Part shown: positions 1 through 9,291 of the stretch, piece by piece
Layout of the letters: every line of letters begins with the position of its first letter
Numbering within the stretch: position 1 is the first letter of the stretch
Origin: Petunia secreta
Taxonomy: Eukaryota; Streptophyta; Magnoliopsida; Solanales; Solanaceae
Assembly (NCBI GenBank): GCA_029990175.1
Contig: JARKIP010000064.1
Location: 10,062,001-10,126,000, forward strand
Length of the DNA: 64,000 nucleotides
Direction: 5' to 3'
Program-made: the position numbers and the translations under genes
The notes under the pieces: model-generated
What the model saw: the letters and a program-made list of their open reading frames with translations, nothing else
Told to the model about the DNA's origin: nothing
Database searches by the model: none

Positions 1-2
1 CT

Positions 3-2200
3 TCCGAAGGAGAGGATTTTGCTAAGAGTGCCCTTGCTACTATCCTTGCCAAATTGGATAGTATGAAATTGAGGATCGAAAGCCTTGAGAGGGTGAACTC
101 TAGTGCTCTACTTGAGCAAGGGACTTCCAATGTCCAATCGGAGAAAGGGACCCCGAGTGTCCAAGTTGTGAAAGGGACCCCGAGTGTCCAAGTTGAAGTC
201 TCAAGTACTCCTAACTTTACCCCGGAGCAAGTTAGCCATGTCATTGAATTGCCCAATCAACAACGGGTAAAGGAGGATCGAGAGAGACTTGATCAAGTGT
301 TGGGCAATCCCCAACGAACGGGCATTCCCCGTATCTTGGATAACCCCCCAAGAAACATTCCTCTACCATGACCCATCCGAAATGTGCAACCTCTTGAGCA
401 AGCCGATGAAGCTCAAGAAGGGGAGGAAGCCGATTATGGAGATGATATGTATGGGTTTGATGATCACTTTCAACCAAGGCGAGGTATGAATTGGGGTCGA
501 AATGTGGATAGAGGTAGGGGCCGAGGTCGAGGGCCACCTATGGGGTATGTTGGAGGGAATGCTAGAAGGGAGTATGGTGTGAATGAAGATCACTATGGGG
601 GCCAACCGGAGCCTTTCCGTGGAGGTCGTGACAACACCAACATCAATAGTGTGAAGCTTAATCTCCCAACCTTTAAAGGGAATTGTGATCCGGCGGCTTA
701 CATTGAATGGGTGCTAGGCATGGAAAGATTGTTTGACACAAATAAGATGACCGATGAGAAGAAAGGTACCTATGCTATTTCATCCTTTGAATCCTATGCA
801 TCTACTTGGTGGGAATCCGTCAAGAGATCTAGAAGGAGAGCGGGAGTTCCCGTGAATGTGGGTTGGAATGACTTGAAGGGTATCATGAGTATCAAGTACA
901 TCACTCCAAGATATCGGCAAGAGCAACTCAAGAAACTTTATGAGTTGAAGCAAGGTGTCAAGACGGTGCATGAATATTATGACGAGTTTGAAAGAACTCG
1001 AATGGCCTTGGATATGGACACCGAAGATGAAAAGCAAGCCGTGATCCGCTTCATGAACGGTTTGAGCTATGGTATAGCTTCACAATTGAGATTGCATGCT
1101 TATCATTCACTTCAAGAAGTCGTTGATGCCGCTATTCAAGCCGAGCAATGGCTTGAGAAAGAGAAGTCCAACCGTTACAAGAGCAACACTTCTACTTCCA
1201 CGAACAAGTCAAAGGATTGGAAAAATCCTACTCCCAATGCAAGATTCACAAATGCAAGTGGCCCTAGTGGAGCAAGTGCTAGCAAAGATGTGAAAAAGCC
1301 GTTTGAGAAGTACACACCCAATGTGGGAGGTAATTCTAAAACCCAATTGAATACTCCTACTTCTTTTTCCATTCAATGTCACAAATGCAAGGGGTATGGA
1401 CACTTTGCTAAGGAGTGTCCTACGAAGAGGACCATGGTTCTTGTTGGTGAAAATGCATATGAACAAGAGAGTGAACCGGAGGAAGATGAGGGAGTAGAGG
1501 GAGATGAGGGAGTAGAGGAGGATGATCAAGATGACACGGTGGAGGATGAGGAACCTCATACTTTTCTAGTTGTGAGGAGGAGCCTAGGAGCTATGATTGT
1601 GGAGGATGGTGAAACCTTGCAAAGAGAAAACCTTTTCCATGCTAGGTGTCGTGTTAAGGGTGTTGTATGCTCTATGATCATTGACTCCAGGAGTTGTGCT
1701 AATGTTGTGAGTCAATCTCTTATAACCCAATTGAAGTTGCCTACCGTGAAGCACCCCAAGCCATATCGATTGCAATGGCTTAGTGAATGTGGGGATCTAA
1801 AAGTAGTGAAGCAAGCAATGATCAAGTTCAAAATGGGTAGTTATGTTGATGAACACTTGTTCGACGTGGTGCCCATGCAAGCTTGCCACCTTCTCTTTGG
1901 AAGACCTTGGCAATTTGATCGACAAGCAGTTCATGACGGGCGTGTCAACACTTACATGCTCCAACATGAAGGAAGGAAATTTGTGTTGAAGCCCCTAACT
2001 CCCAAACAAGTGAGTGATGACTACAATAGGATGAGGGAGTTGAGGGAGGTGGCAAAGGCCAAGTCAATCATTGAGACTAGCCCTTTGTCCAAAAGCATGG
2101 TGGCAATCCCACCTTCTTCTTCTACCGGTGGCATTTGTGCCATGATGCAACCGGGTGAGACCCTAAAAGGAAATGATGGCACCAAGTTTCTCCTATGCCT
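3..2200 (+). pseudogene. gag and protease part of CRM-like polyprotein (broken)
   Basis: One frame is open from the window edge to a TGA at 369-371 and continues from 384. A short direct repeat near 130-195 encodes repeats around PSVQV. A Gly/Arg-rich stretch (about 480-560) precedes a retrotransposon gag core with TWWESVKRSRR. A CCHC zinc knuckle (CHKCKGYGHFAKEC) lies at about 1378-1420 and would bind element RNA. A very acidic linker of Glu/Asp repeats follows (about 1465-1555). The aspartic protease region has IDSRSCANVVS near 1680, where families of this kind usually have Asp-Ser-Gly or Asp-Thr-Gly, so the third catalytic-loop residue looks changed to Arg. The gag start is outside the window. 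Confidence 0.8.
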
Positions 2201-2249
2201 AGTGCACAAAGGTATGATCCTTAACTCTAATTGTGATTTTTCTTCTAAC

Positions 2250-3640
2250 CCTTTGCCTAGTGTGTTTGAGAATGTCTTGAAGGATTTTGGGGACATGTTC
2301 CCGGATGAGATGCCGGATGGATTACCTCCTTTGAGGGGTATTGAACATCAAATAGACTTTGTCCCGGGATCTCAAATCCCAAACAAGCCGGCTTATAGGA
2401 GCAATCCGTAGGATACAAGAGAATTGCAAAAACAAGTTGATGAATTGGTCACTAAAGGCTTGGTGAGGGAGAGCTTGAGTCCTTGTGCCGTACCCGTGAT
2501 CCTTGTTCCCAAAAAGGATGGCTTTTGGAGGATGTGTGTTGATTATCGGTCCGTGAACAAAATAACGGTAAAGTACCGTCATCCCATTCCCCGACTTGAT
2601 GATATGTTAGATGAATTGAGTGGTTCATGTGTGTTTAGCAAAATTGACCTTAGGTCCGGCTACCATCAAATCCGGATGAAACCTAGGGATGAATGGAAAA
2701 CCGCATTCAAGACCAAGTTTGGTCTCTATGAATGGTTGGTGATGCCCTTTGGGCTCTCCAATGCACCTAGCACTTTCATGAGGCTAATGAACCATGTTCT
2801 AAAGCCATTCATCAACAAGTTTGTGGTCGTCCACTTTGACGATATATTGATCTATAGTAAATCAATAGACGACCATGTTAATCACCTTAGGCAAGTGCTT
2901 GAAAAGTTGAGAGCCGAAAAGCTCTATGCTAATTTTAAAAAGTGTGCCTTTGGTATTGAGAAGGTAGTCTTCCTTGGGTTTGTTGTGAGTGCCCAAGGAG
3001 TGGAGGTGGATGAGTCTAAGGTAGAGGCCATACGTGATTGGCCTACTCCTACTACCGTGACTCAAGTGAGGAGCTTTCATGGTCTTGCTAGCTTTTATAG
3101 ACGATTTGTGAAAGACTTTAGCTCTATTGCCGCTCCACTCACCGAATTTGTGAAGAAGGACCAACCTTTTTGTTTGGGGAGAGCCTTAAGAGAAGGCCTT
3201 CCAAGAGTTGAAAGGTAGGTTGAGTACCGCCCCTCTATTGCAATTGCCCGACTTCGGAAAGGTATTTGAGGTTGAATGTGATGCCTCGAGGGTGGGAATT
3301 GGTGGTGTTTTAATGCAAGATAGCAAACCCATCGCCTACTTTAGTGAGAAGTTGAAAGGGGCCTCCTTGAATTACTCTACGTATAACAAGGAGTTGTATG
3401 CCCTTGTGAGAGCCCTTGCCCATTGGCAACACTACCTTTGGCCTCGAGAGTTTGTAATCAAGAGTGACCATGAGTCACTCAAGCATTTGAGAGCCCAAGA
3501 GAAGCTCAATAAGAGACATGCCAAGTGGGTTGAATTCATTGAGTCTTTTCCCTATGTGATCCAATACAAGAAAGGGAATGACAATGTGGTGGCGGATGCA
3601 CTTTCTAGAAAGTTTGCTCTAGCCACAACTCTCACCTCTA
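2250..3640 (+). pseudogene. Reverse transcriptase and RNase H of CRM-like element (stop plus frameshift)
   Basis: The RT core reads through VPVILVPKKDG, SKIDLRSGYHQIRM and MPFGLSNAPSTF, then FDDILIYSKS, which holds the catalytic Asp pair at about 2838-2845 (here VVHFDD rather than the usual VVYFDD). An in-frame TAG at 2409-2411 precedes it in the linker from protease. Near 3185 the frame shifts between RT and RNase H. The RNase H part has FEVECDASRVGIGGVL and ends with DNVVADALSRK at about 3600. The enzyme would copy element RNA into DNA and remove the RNA strand. Apart from the stop and the shift the motifs are well kept. Confidence 0.85.
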
Positions 3641-5125
3641 AGCTTATGGGTTTTGAGAGCATTAAATTGATGTATGCTCATGACCCGAAGCTCAAGAGCA
3701 TCCATGAAGCTCTAGAAAAGGGGGAGAGAGTTGAGAAATACCAATGGGTTAATGGATATATCTTTAAGAATGGTAAAGTGTGCATACCCGAGTCCTCATG
3801 GAGGGAATTGCTTGTGCAAGAGGCACATTGTGGGGGACTCATGGGTCACTTTGGTAGGGACAAAACCTTGGCCATCCTTCGGGAACAATTCCATTGGCCA
3901 AAAATGGGACCCATGTTGAGAGACTTTGCAACTCTTGTCTTGAGTGCAAGGTTGCTAAGTCCAAGTCGAACCCCCATGGTTTGTATACCCCACTCCCTGT
4001 ACCTACTAGTCCGTGGTTGGATATATCAATGGAATTTGTCATGGGTTTACCAAGGACTAGGGGGGGGGGGGCATGATATCATTTATGTTGTTTTGGATAG
4101 GTTCTCCAAAATGGCTCATTTCATTCCGTGTAGAAAATGTGATGATGCACAACATGTTGCTACCTTGTTTATTGATAATGTCTTGAAATTGCATGGTGTG
4201 CCTCAAACCATAGTGAGTGATAGGGACACTAAGTTCCTAAGTCATTTTTGGAGGGGTTTATGGGGTGCCCTTGGCACCAAGCTCTTGTTTTCTACGTCCC
4301 ACCACCCCCAAACCGATGGGCAAACCGAAGTGGTGAACCGAACCTTGGGTGCTCTTCTTAGAGCCATGACCCGAGGTAAGGGTGGGACTTGGATAGATAA
4401 GCTACCTCTTATGGAGTTTGCCTACAATCGAACCGTGCATTGGATGATTGGCATGACTCCATTCGAGTGTGTGTAGTGTTTTAACCCCTTGATTCCCCTT
4501 GATCTAACCCCTTTGCCAAGGGAAATGGTTGTTAATTTTGAAGGTAAAGCTAGAGCCAAGGCTTTGATGGAGATACATGCTAAGGCAAAGAAGAATTTGG
4601 AAGAAGCTTATGCAAAGGTAGCCTCAAAGAAAAAACAAGGGACGCAAGACGGTGGAACTCAAGAAGGGTGACTATGTGTTGGTGCACTTCCGGAAAGAAA
4701 GGTTTCCAAACCTTAGGAAGGGAAAGTTGGCACCCCGTGGAGATGGCCCATTCCAAGTGCTTTCAAAGATTAACAACAACGCCTATGTGGTCGACTTACC
4801 AAGTAAGTATCAAGTGTCTAATACTTTCAATGTTTGTGACTTGGTTCCTATGGATGTAGGTGATGAAGAGGTCGTGGATGATAATGCTTCAATTTTGAGG
4901 ATGAAATCTTCTCAAGAAGGGGAGAATGATGCCGGACAAACCACGAGACCCTTCACTCGGAGTCAAGTTAGGGAGATCCAAGGAGTACACCTACACTTGG
5001 TGAGGAAGGGGCTAGAAGAAGGAAGCAATTGGAAGCCGTTCCGAGTGCTCAAAGTGCAAGGGGAGCAGCCCAGTCATCCAGGCGCTCCGCCTGAAGAACC
5101 AGGCGCTCCGCCAGAGGAAGCCTAG
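3640..5125 (+). pseudogene. Integrase of CRM-like element (several frameshifts)
   Basis: The zinc-binding HHCC domain begins with HCGGLMGHFGRDKT (about 3828), but its cysteines (CNSCLECK) are in a different frame, so there is a shift near 3920. The first catalytic Asp is in SPWLDISMEF near 4020. A run of 12 G at 4060-4071 then throws the frame back. The second Asp is in IVSDRDTKF and the Glu in GQTEVVNRT (about 4325). A TAG stands at 4474-4476 and another shift lies near 4640. The tail carries LKKGDYVLVHFRKERF and FTRSQVREIQ. No clear chromodomain is visible. The frame ends at 5125 inside a GC-rich repeat. Confidence 0.82.
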
Positions 5126-5224
5126 GCCTGGGCGCTCCGCCCAAACTCTGGGCACCCCGCCTAGGCCACCCCACTGTTCCAAAACTCGGGCGCTCCACCC
5201 CAATCTTGGGCGCTCCGCCCAGAA
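5078..5224 (+). repeat. Interspersed GGCGCTCCGCC hairpin-type repeats
   Basis: The 11-mer GGCGCTCCGCC, which pairs with itself (GGCG, loop CTC, CGCC), occurs exactly or with one or two changes about six times in some 145 bases. It overlaps the last codons of the polyprotein (PGAPPEEPGAPPEEA) and then runs into untranslated sequence. The block is far more GC-rich than its surroundings. Confidence 0.8.
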
Positions 5225-5225
5225 T

Positions 5226-5657
5226 GCTGAAGCACGTGATTCCTCGCTATGTTAAGACTATTTGACCCTACGTGGTCCTTTATTCCTAAGCTTAAGTGTG
5301 GGCATATTAGACCTTTCATATGGTGTCTAAAAACACCTATAAATAGCTAGATGTCTTGTTATTTTCATTAGCTTACCTTGATGATTAAAAATACACTTTG
5401 TGTTGAAGAGTTGAACTCTAATTGAATGAAAAACCTTGAATTGGGACTTGTTCTTCCTCTAGCGGATCTAGATGAATTCCAATCCCCTCCGACCATTCTA
5501 CTTGCGTGCTCACGTTAGCTCGAGGGTAGTTGCCTAGCGTAGGTGTTCTTGACCTTCTCTCGGGGTGTAACGGAACGGGTTCTCCGTTGCTACTTGAGAT
5601 TTATGATCGAGATACGTCTCGTTCTTATCTTTTACTTTCCGCGTTTGATTTCCTACA
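5226..5657 (+). repeat. Probable 3' LTR of the CRM-like element
   Basis: This stretch follows the polyprotein, has a TATA-type box and ends in CA exactly where unrelated copia gag sequence starts. The left boundary is a guess, because the matching 5' LTR is outside the window; a TG at about 5226 is only a candidate. Confidence 0.5.
5338..5346 (+). promoter_or_regulatory. TATA box in the presumed 3' LTR
   Basis: TATAAATAG lies about 110 bases into the presumed LTR, which is a normal place for the element promoter. No experimental start is visible from sequence. Confidence 0.5.
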
Positions 5658-6201
5658 TCAACCTCCTAATTGATAGTTATTGCCCTGCTGATCGTAAGGA
5701 CTACTTCCTCCAGAAAAACCAGATGGGTTCTCCTTTTTCTTTGGCTTATAATAAGCTAGATACCCAATCAACTTATAACAATCCTTTTTAGTATGATCTT
5801 TCCAACCAAAATGATCACAAACTATATTCACTTTCTTCCCTTTGTACATGTCTTGTCCTCCACCTCCTTTATTACTGTACGATACATTGTTCTCTAATGC
5901 CGCTGTAACTTGGGCTATCTGAGTGAAATTTGCAAGGTTGCTTTGACTCTCATCAGCTATAGTAAGAGAGTAAGCCTTGTTGACAGTAGGAAGTAGACTC
6001 ATCATCATAATGTGTCTCCTAGACTGGGTGTAAGACTCAATCAGACCTATTAAGAATTGTAGCAATCTTTGATACTCAAAGTGTTCCGAGTATTTCTTTG
6101 ACTCTGGTCATGAACAAACAGCAACATGCATGAATATATCAACTCATCCCAAAGGTCTCTAAGCTTAGAGAAATAGGTACCAATAGTCAAAGTGCCCGGG
6201 G

Positions 6202-7452
6202 TATAGGTGCCAAACGGGCATACGGGTCCAAGTTTGGGTTGTAAAATTATAACCCCACGGGTTAGGGGTACAGGTTTAAATTACGGGTTCTTAACGGGTC
6301 CGGGTTTCGGGTAGAAAAAATTTATACGTGCGGGTTCGGTCTTAACGGGTACGGGTACGGGTTCAGGTCTTAACAAATCGGGTCTGGGTTTGGGTTTTAA
6401 TTTTTTGTTAATAATATTAGTTTATATACTTAAAACGAATAAAAAAAGATAAATGATAGGAAAAGCTCAAAAACTTACTTTATTTAAGATACCTGAACTA
6501 TTAAAGTCTTGAACATTGAACTTCCAAATTTAGAAAATGCAACACCAAAACTAGATAATGAAAATTTAAATTACAAATTTAAATATACCTAATTCTTTGT
6601 GTAATTCCTTCCATGTCATTTATCCTATGCTCCGGTGTAGGTGCTATTGATGGTGTTTGACTGTAGTCACTTAACAGAATTTCTTCAAAGTTATCATCTT
6701 GTGTTAGTGAATCTTCAATTCCTTGGTTACTTTGCTCCGATCTAATCCAGTCTCGTAAACAAACTAGAACATCCAAAGCATTATTGCCCAAAGAGTGGCG
6801 GGTATCACCTATCATTTGTCTTCCTTGTCTAAATGCACTTTCTGATGCAACTGTTGAAACTAGTACAGCTAAAATATCTCGAGCTATTACTGCAAGAAAC
6901 AGATATTGCTTTTCATTCTCCTCCCACCATTTCAACGGGATAAAGTCCTTAGTGTGGTTCTCCAGCGACTTGCTCAAATAAACATTAAGTTCATCAATGC
7001 ATCTGCAACTTGTATCATTGGTAGGAACTCCAGCCCAAACATCAAGTTCTAAAAATCAATATCTAAATCAATGTAAGTTGAATTACTAGCAGCATAATAA
7101 ATATTAAGGAGCAATTCGATCAAGTACTTTTGCAGCATCAAGTTGATTTTGATAATATGAATATAAGTGAGCCAAATTATCATCCAAAGTTGACATATAA
7201 GTTAACATAGATAGATATTACTCATTTTATTTTAATGGGTACGGGTACATGTATATCCATTAATACCCGATAATTTTGAGGGGTCTTAACGGATACAGGT
7301 ATTCATTATGAAAAAGATACCCGTTCGTGTGGGGTTATTTTAGGGTGTTTACGGGTCCGGATTCGGATTTTTGCGGGTGCGGATGGGGTCGAATTTTAAT
7401 GGGTCTGGGTCCGGATTTTGACGGGTAGACCCCTACCCATTTGAAACCCATG
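6202..7452 (-). mobile_element. hAT transposon, decayed, inserted in copia gag
   Basis: The element is bounded by an 8-bp duplication with one mismatch, GCCCGGGG at 6194-6201 and GCCCTGGG at 7453-7460. Removing it restores the order of copia gag around TLTQG. The ends are weakly similar inverted repeats (TATAGGTGCCAAACGGG against CATGGGTTTCAAATGGG). Both subterminal regions (about 6205-6400 and 7235-7440) are packed with ACGGGT-type motifs, as in hAT transposase-binding regions. It carries only the end of a transposase on the minus strand. Confidence 0.8.
6579..7010 (-). pseudogene. hAT transposase, C-terminal dimerisation domain
   Basis: The reading frame contains LSKSLENHTKDFIPLKWWEE, ARDILAVLVSTVASESAF and a DTRHSLG/LVCLRDW ending. 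These are the hallmarks of the hAT C-terminal dimerisation domain, through which transposase monomers assemble. The catalytic part expected upstream (higher coordinates on this strand) is not recognisable, so the copy cannot make an active enzyme. An ATG at 6977 opens the track frame, but similarity extends a few residues further upstream (ELNVYLSK), so it is not a true start. Confidence 0.85.
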
Positions 7453-7808
7453 GCCCTGGGTAAGGGTCACAATCTCTTTATGTGGATGGAGTATTCTAGA
7501 TCCATCCAGTATATCAAACCTCCCTTTTAAATCAGCCCACACTTTATGTGCATTGGAGACATACACTATAATACTCAGTAAATCTTTGCTAACAGTGTTC
7601 ATAATCCAAGACAGAACAATTGCATTAACTTTTTCCCACTGATCATGCAGTGATTCATCAAAATTCTCCTTTGTCTGTTTACCATCAACAAACCCTAACT
7701 TGCTCTTAATTAAACTAGTTTTTGTGCCCGCGCAATGCGCGTGATCCCTGTCAATTAAAAAAATATGTTTGAATTACACAAAAAAATAAAAAATTAAAAA
7801 TGAGTTGT

Positions 7809-9150
7809 TGATGTTTGGCATTTTATGCCTATATTTCCTTAATATTTCCTCACGTTTTAGTACCTTATTCGCTCGTTTTATAGCTTGTGACTGTGGTTTT
7901 ACACTGATTTTATGTCGTGTGTATGTAGGTTGTTATGAAGTGTAATTGGAGCTTTTAAGAGCATGATTGAGCAAGAAAAGATTGGATTTTGATTGAGGAT
8001 TGGATCGAGCACACGAAGGCACGACACGAGCGAGCAAAGGAGCGAGAAAACACGAAAATTGGCCTGGCGCTGTAGGGCATGCCCCGCGGGCCCCACCGCG
8101 CCCAGTGTTCCAGCGCGTTTCCCAGCGCGCCGCAGGCCCAAAGCGGGCTGATTTCGACGTCCTCTGTCCAAGCTCACGCGTTCCGAGGCGCGGGGCGCCC
8201 GTTATAGCGCCCCTTGTGCGCGTTTTTATGTCCTATTTCGTCTAGGCTTGGGTCTAACTTATTACTAGGTGTTTGTAAACTCTATAAATACTCTTTTACT
8301 TAGTTTTTCATAGGAGTTCAGACTTTGGAGCAAATTGGAGAGCTCATAACATCAAGACAAGGGTTTTTCTTCCTACCATTAATTTATTACATCATTATTT
8401 TATTATTACATCAATTCCTTGTGTTGTTATTATGAGTATGCGTAGCTAAATATATCGTTCTAGGGTTAGAGTATTACATGAAGGTTGATGTTTGAAGATT
8501 GATTTCCATTAATTGAATCCCATTACGGGTTACTTATTCTTTCTTGATTTCACTTGTGTAATTGTCAGGGCCCGATTATTACGCATTATCTATGGTTTTT
8601 AGATTGAACTCGAAAGAGGGAATTTAATTACGTAATAAGAAAGAGTAGGACTAGTTTGTGAACCCGGGCATCGGGGAACCAATTTGTGAGTAGGATAGAC
8701 ATATACTTGCTCGCCTAGTTTAACTAATTACAGAATTCGTTAATGCGTGCACGTGATTCAACCCATAGACATATAGGGATTGGAGTAGCCTGCATAGACC
8801 GTGAAGAACTGAAAGGTTTTCACGGGTACAATTAATCTGTTAGTTAGTAACCCGGGATTTAAGAAGTGGAATCAATTGGATAACTCAACTGGATTGTTCG
8901 TAACTCTGACCCTGGACCGTCTCCTTATTACTGATAACAACCAAGTCTTGCTCCATTGTTTGAATTCACTTTTACCATTTAATTACTGTTCTTTAGTTAA
9001 TAAACTCATCACTATTGGAAAAGATCCCTGAATAGTTTATATAAATTGTTTACTAGAACTCAGTCTGCATAGTCCTCGTGGGAACGATACTCATCTTATC
9101 ACTTTATTACTTGTCGACCACGTATACTTGCGTGTGTGTTGGGAGCAACA
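7809..9150 (+). repeat. LTR-A of the Athila-like complex
   Basis: It starts TGATGTTTGGCATTTTATGCC-like and ends GGGAGCAACA. A GC-rich segment (about 8060-8225) sits in an otherwise AT-rich LTR. The TATA box is at 8283, and near-identical sequence recurs at 13408-14749. Confidence 0.92.
8283..8289 (+). promoter_or_regulatory. TATA box of LTR-A
   Basis: TATAAAT is preserved in all three LTR copies (8283, 13882 and 17174), which supports a promoter role. Confidence 0.55.
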
Positions 9151-9155
9151 AGTTT

Positions 9156-9173
9156 TTGGCGCCGTTGCCGGGG
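9156..9173 (+). other. Primer binding site, Athila type
   Basis: TGGCGCCGTTGCCGGGGA stands five bases after the LTR end. Athila elements typically carry this string, described as complementary to the 3' end of tRNA-Asp. Confidence 0.85.
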
Positions 9174-9291
9174 ACTAATTATTGACTGATTTCTTTTTGA
9201 ATAGTTTATTACTTACTATTCAGGTTTAATTTTTGTTTTGAGTTTTGTGCTGTTTCAGGTATTAGGTCCTGCTTGATCTTTACCTACAGGA

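Larger units (their letters stand above)
1..5657 (+). mobile_element. Ty3/gypsy retrotransposon, CRM-like, 5'-truncated by the window edge
   Basis: The order is gag, zinc knuckle, protease, reverse transcriptase, RNase H, integrase, then a short integrase tail, which is the gypsy order. The RT entry region (PAYRSNP followed by a TREL motif) and the tail (FRKERFPNLRKGKLAPR) resemble the CRM clade from family knowledge. The 5' LTR and start of gag lie outside the window. The right end is placed at the CA of a TTTCCTACA string at 5657, because minus-strand copia gag coding resumes immediately after it. Stops and frameshifts make it inactive. Clade assignment is an inference. Confidence 0.82.
5658..7714 (-). 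pseudogene. Copia gag remnant, interrupted by an hAT element
   Basis: Read on the minus strand, the remnant begins at 7714 with SKLGFVDGKQTKENF. It continues through WEKVNAIVLSWIMNTVSKDL and VWADLKGRFDILDGS to TLTQG, is broken by the hAT insertion, and resumes with TYFSKLRDLWDE near 6190. A frameshift near 6100 leads to QFLIGLIESY and a zinc-knuckle-like CDHFGWKDHTKKDCYKL near 5800. In that motif the second Cys of the usual CDHC pattern is Phe. These are features of copia gag (UBN2-type) proteins. The N-terminal part is missing: the coding stops at a Helitron 3' end (7715). The C-terminal side is cut by the CRM-like element. Confidence 0.85.

Noticed and set aside
241..605. Overlapping frames on both strands in the first 600 bases
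   Set aside because: They are shadows of the gag frame, with no family motifs of their own.
7899..8245. Repeated 80-90 codon frames in the Athila LTRs (also near 13500 and 16800)
   Set aside because: They lie across the GC-rich LTR block, run on both strands and are not kept in LTR-C; no protein family is recognised.
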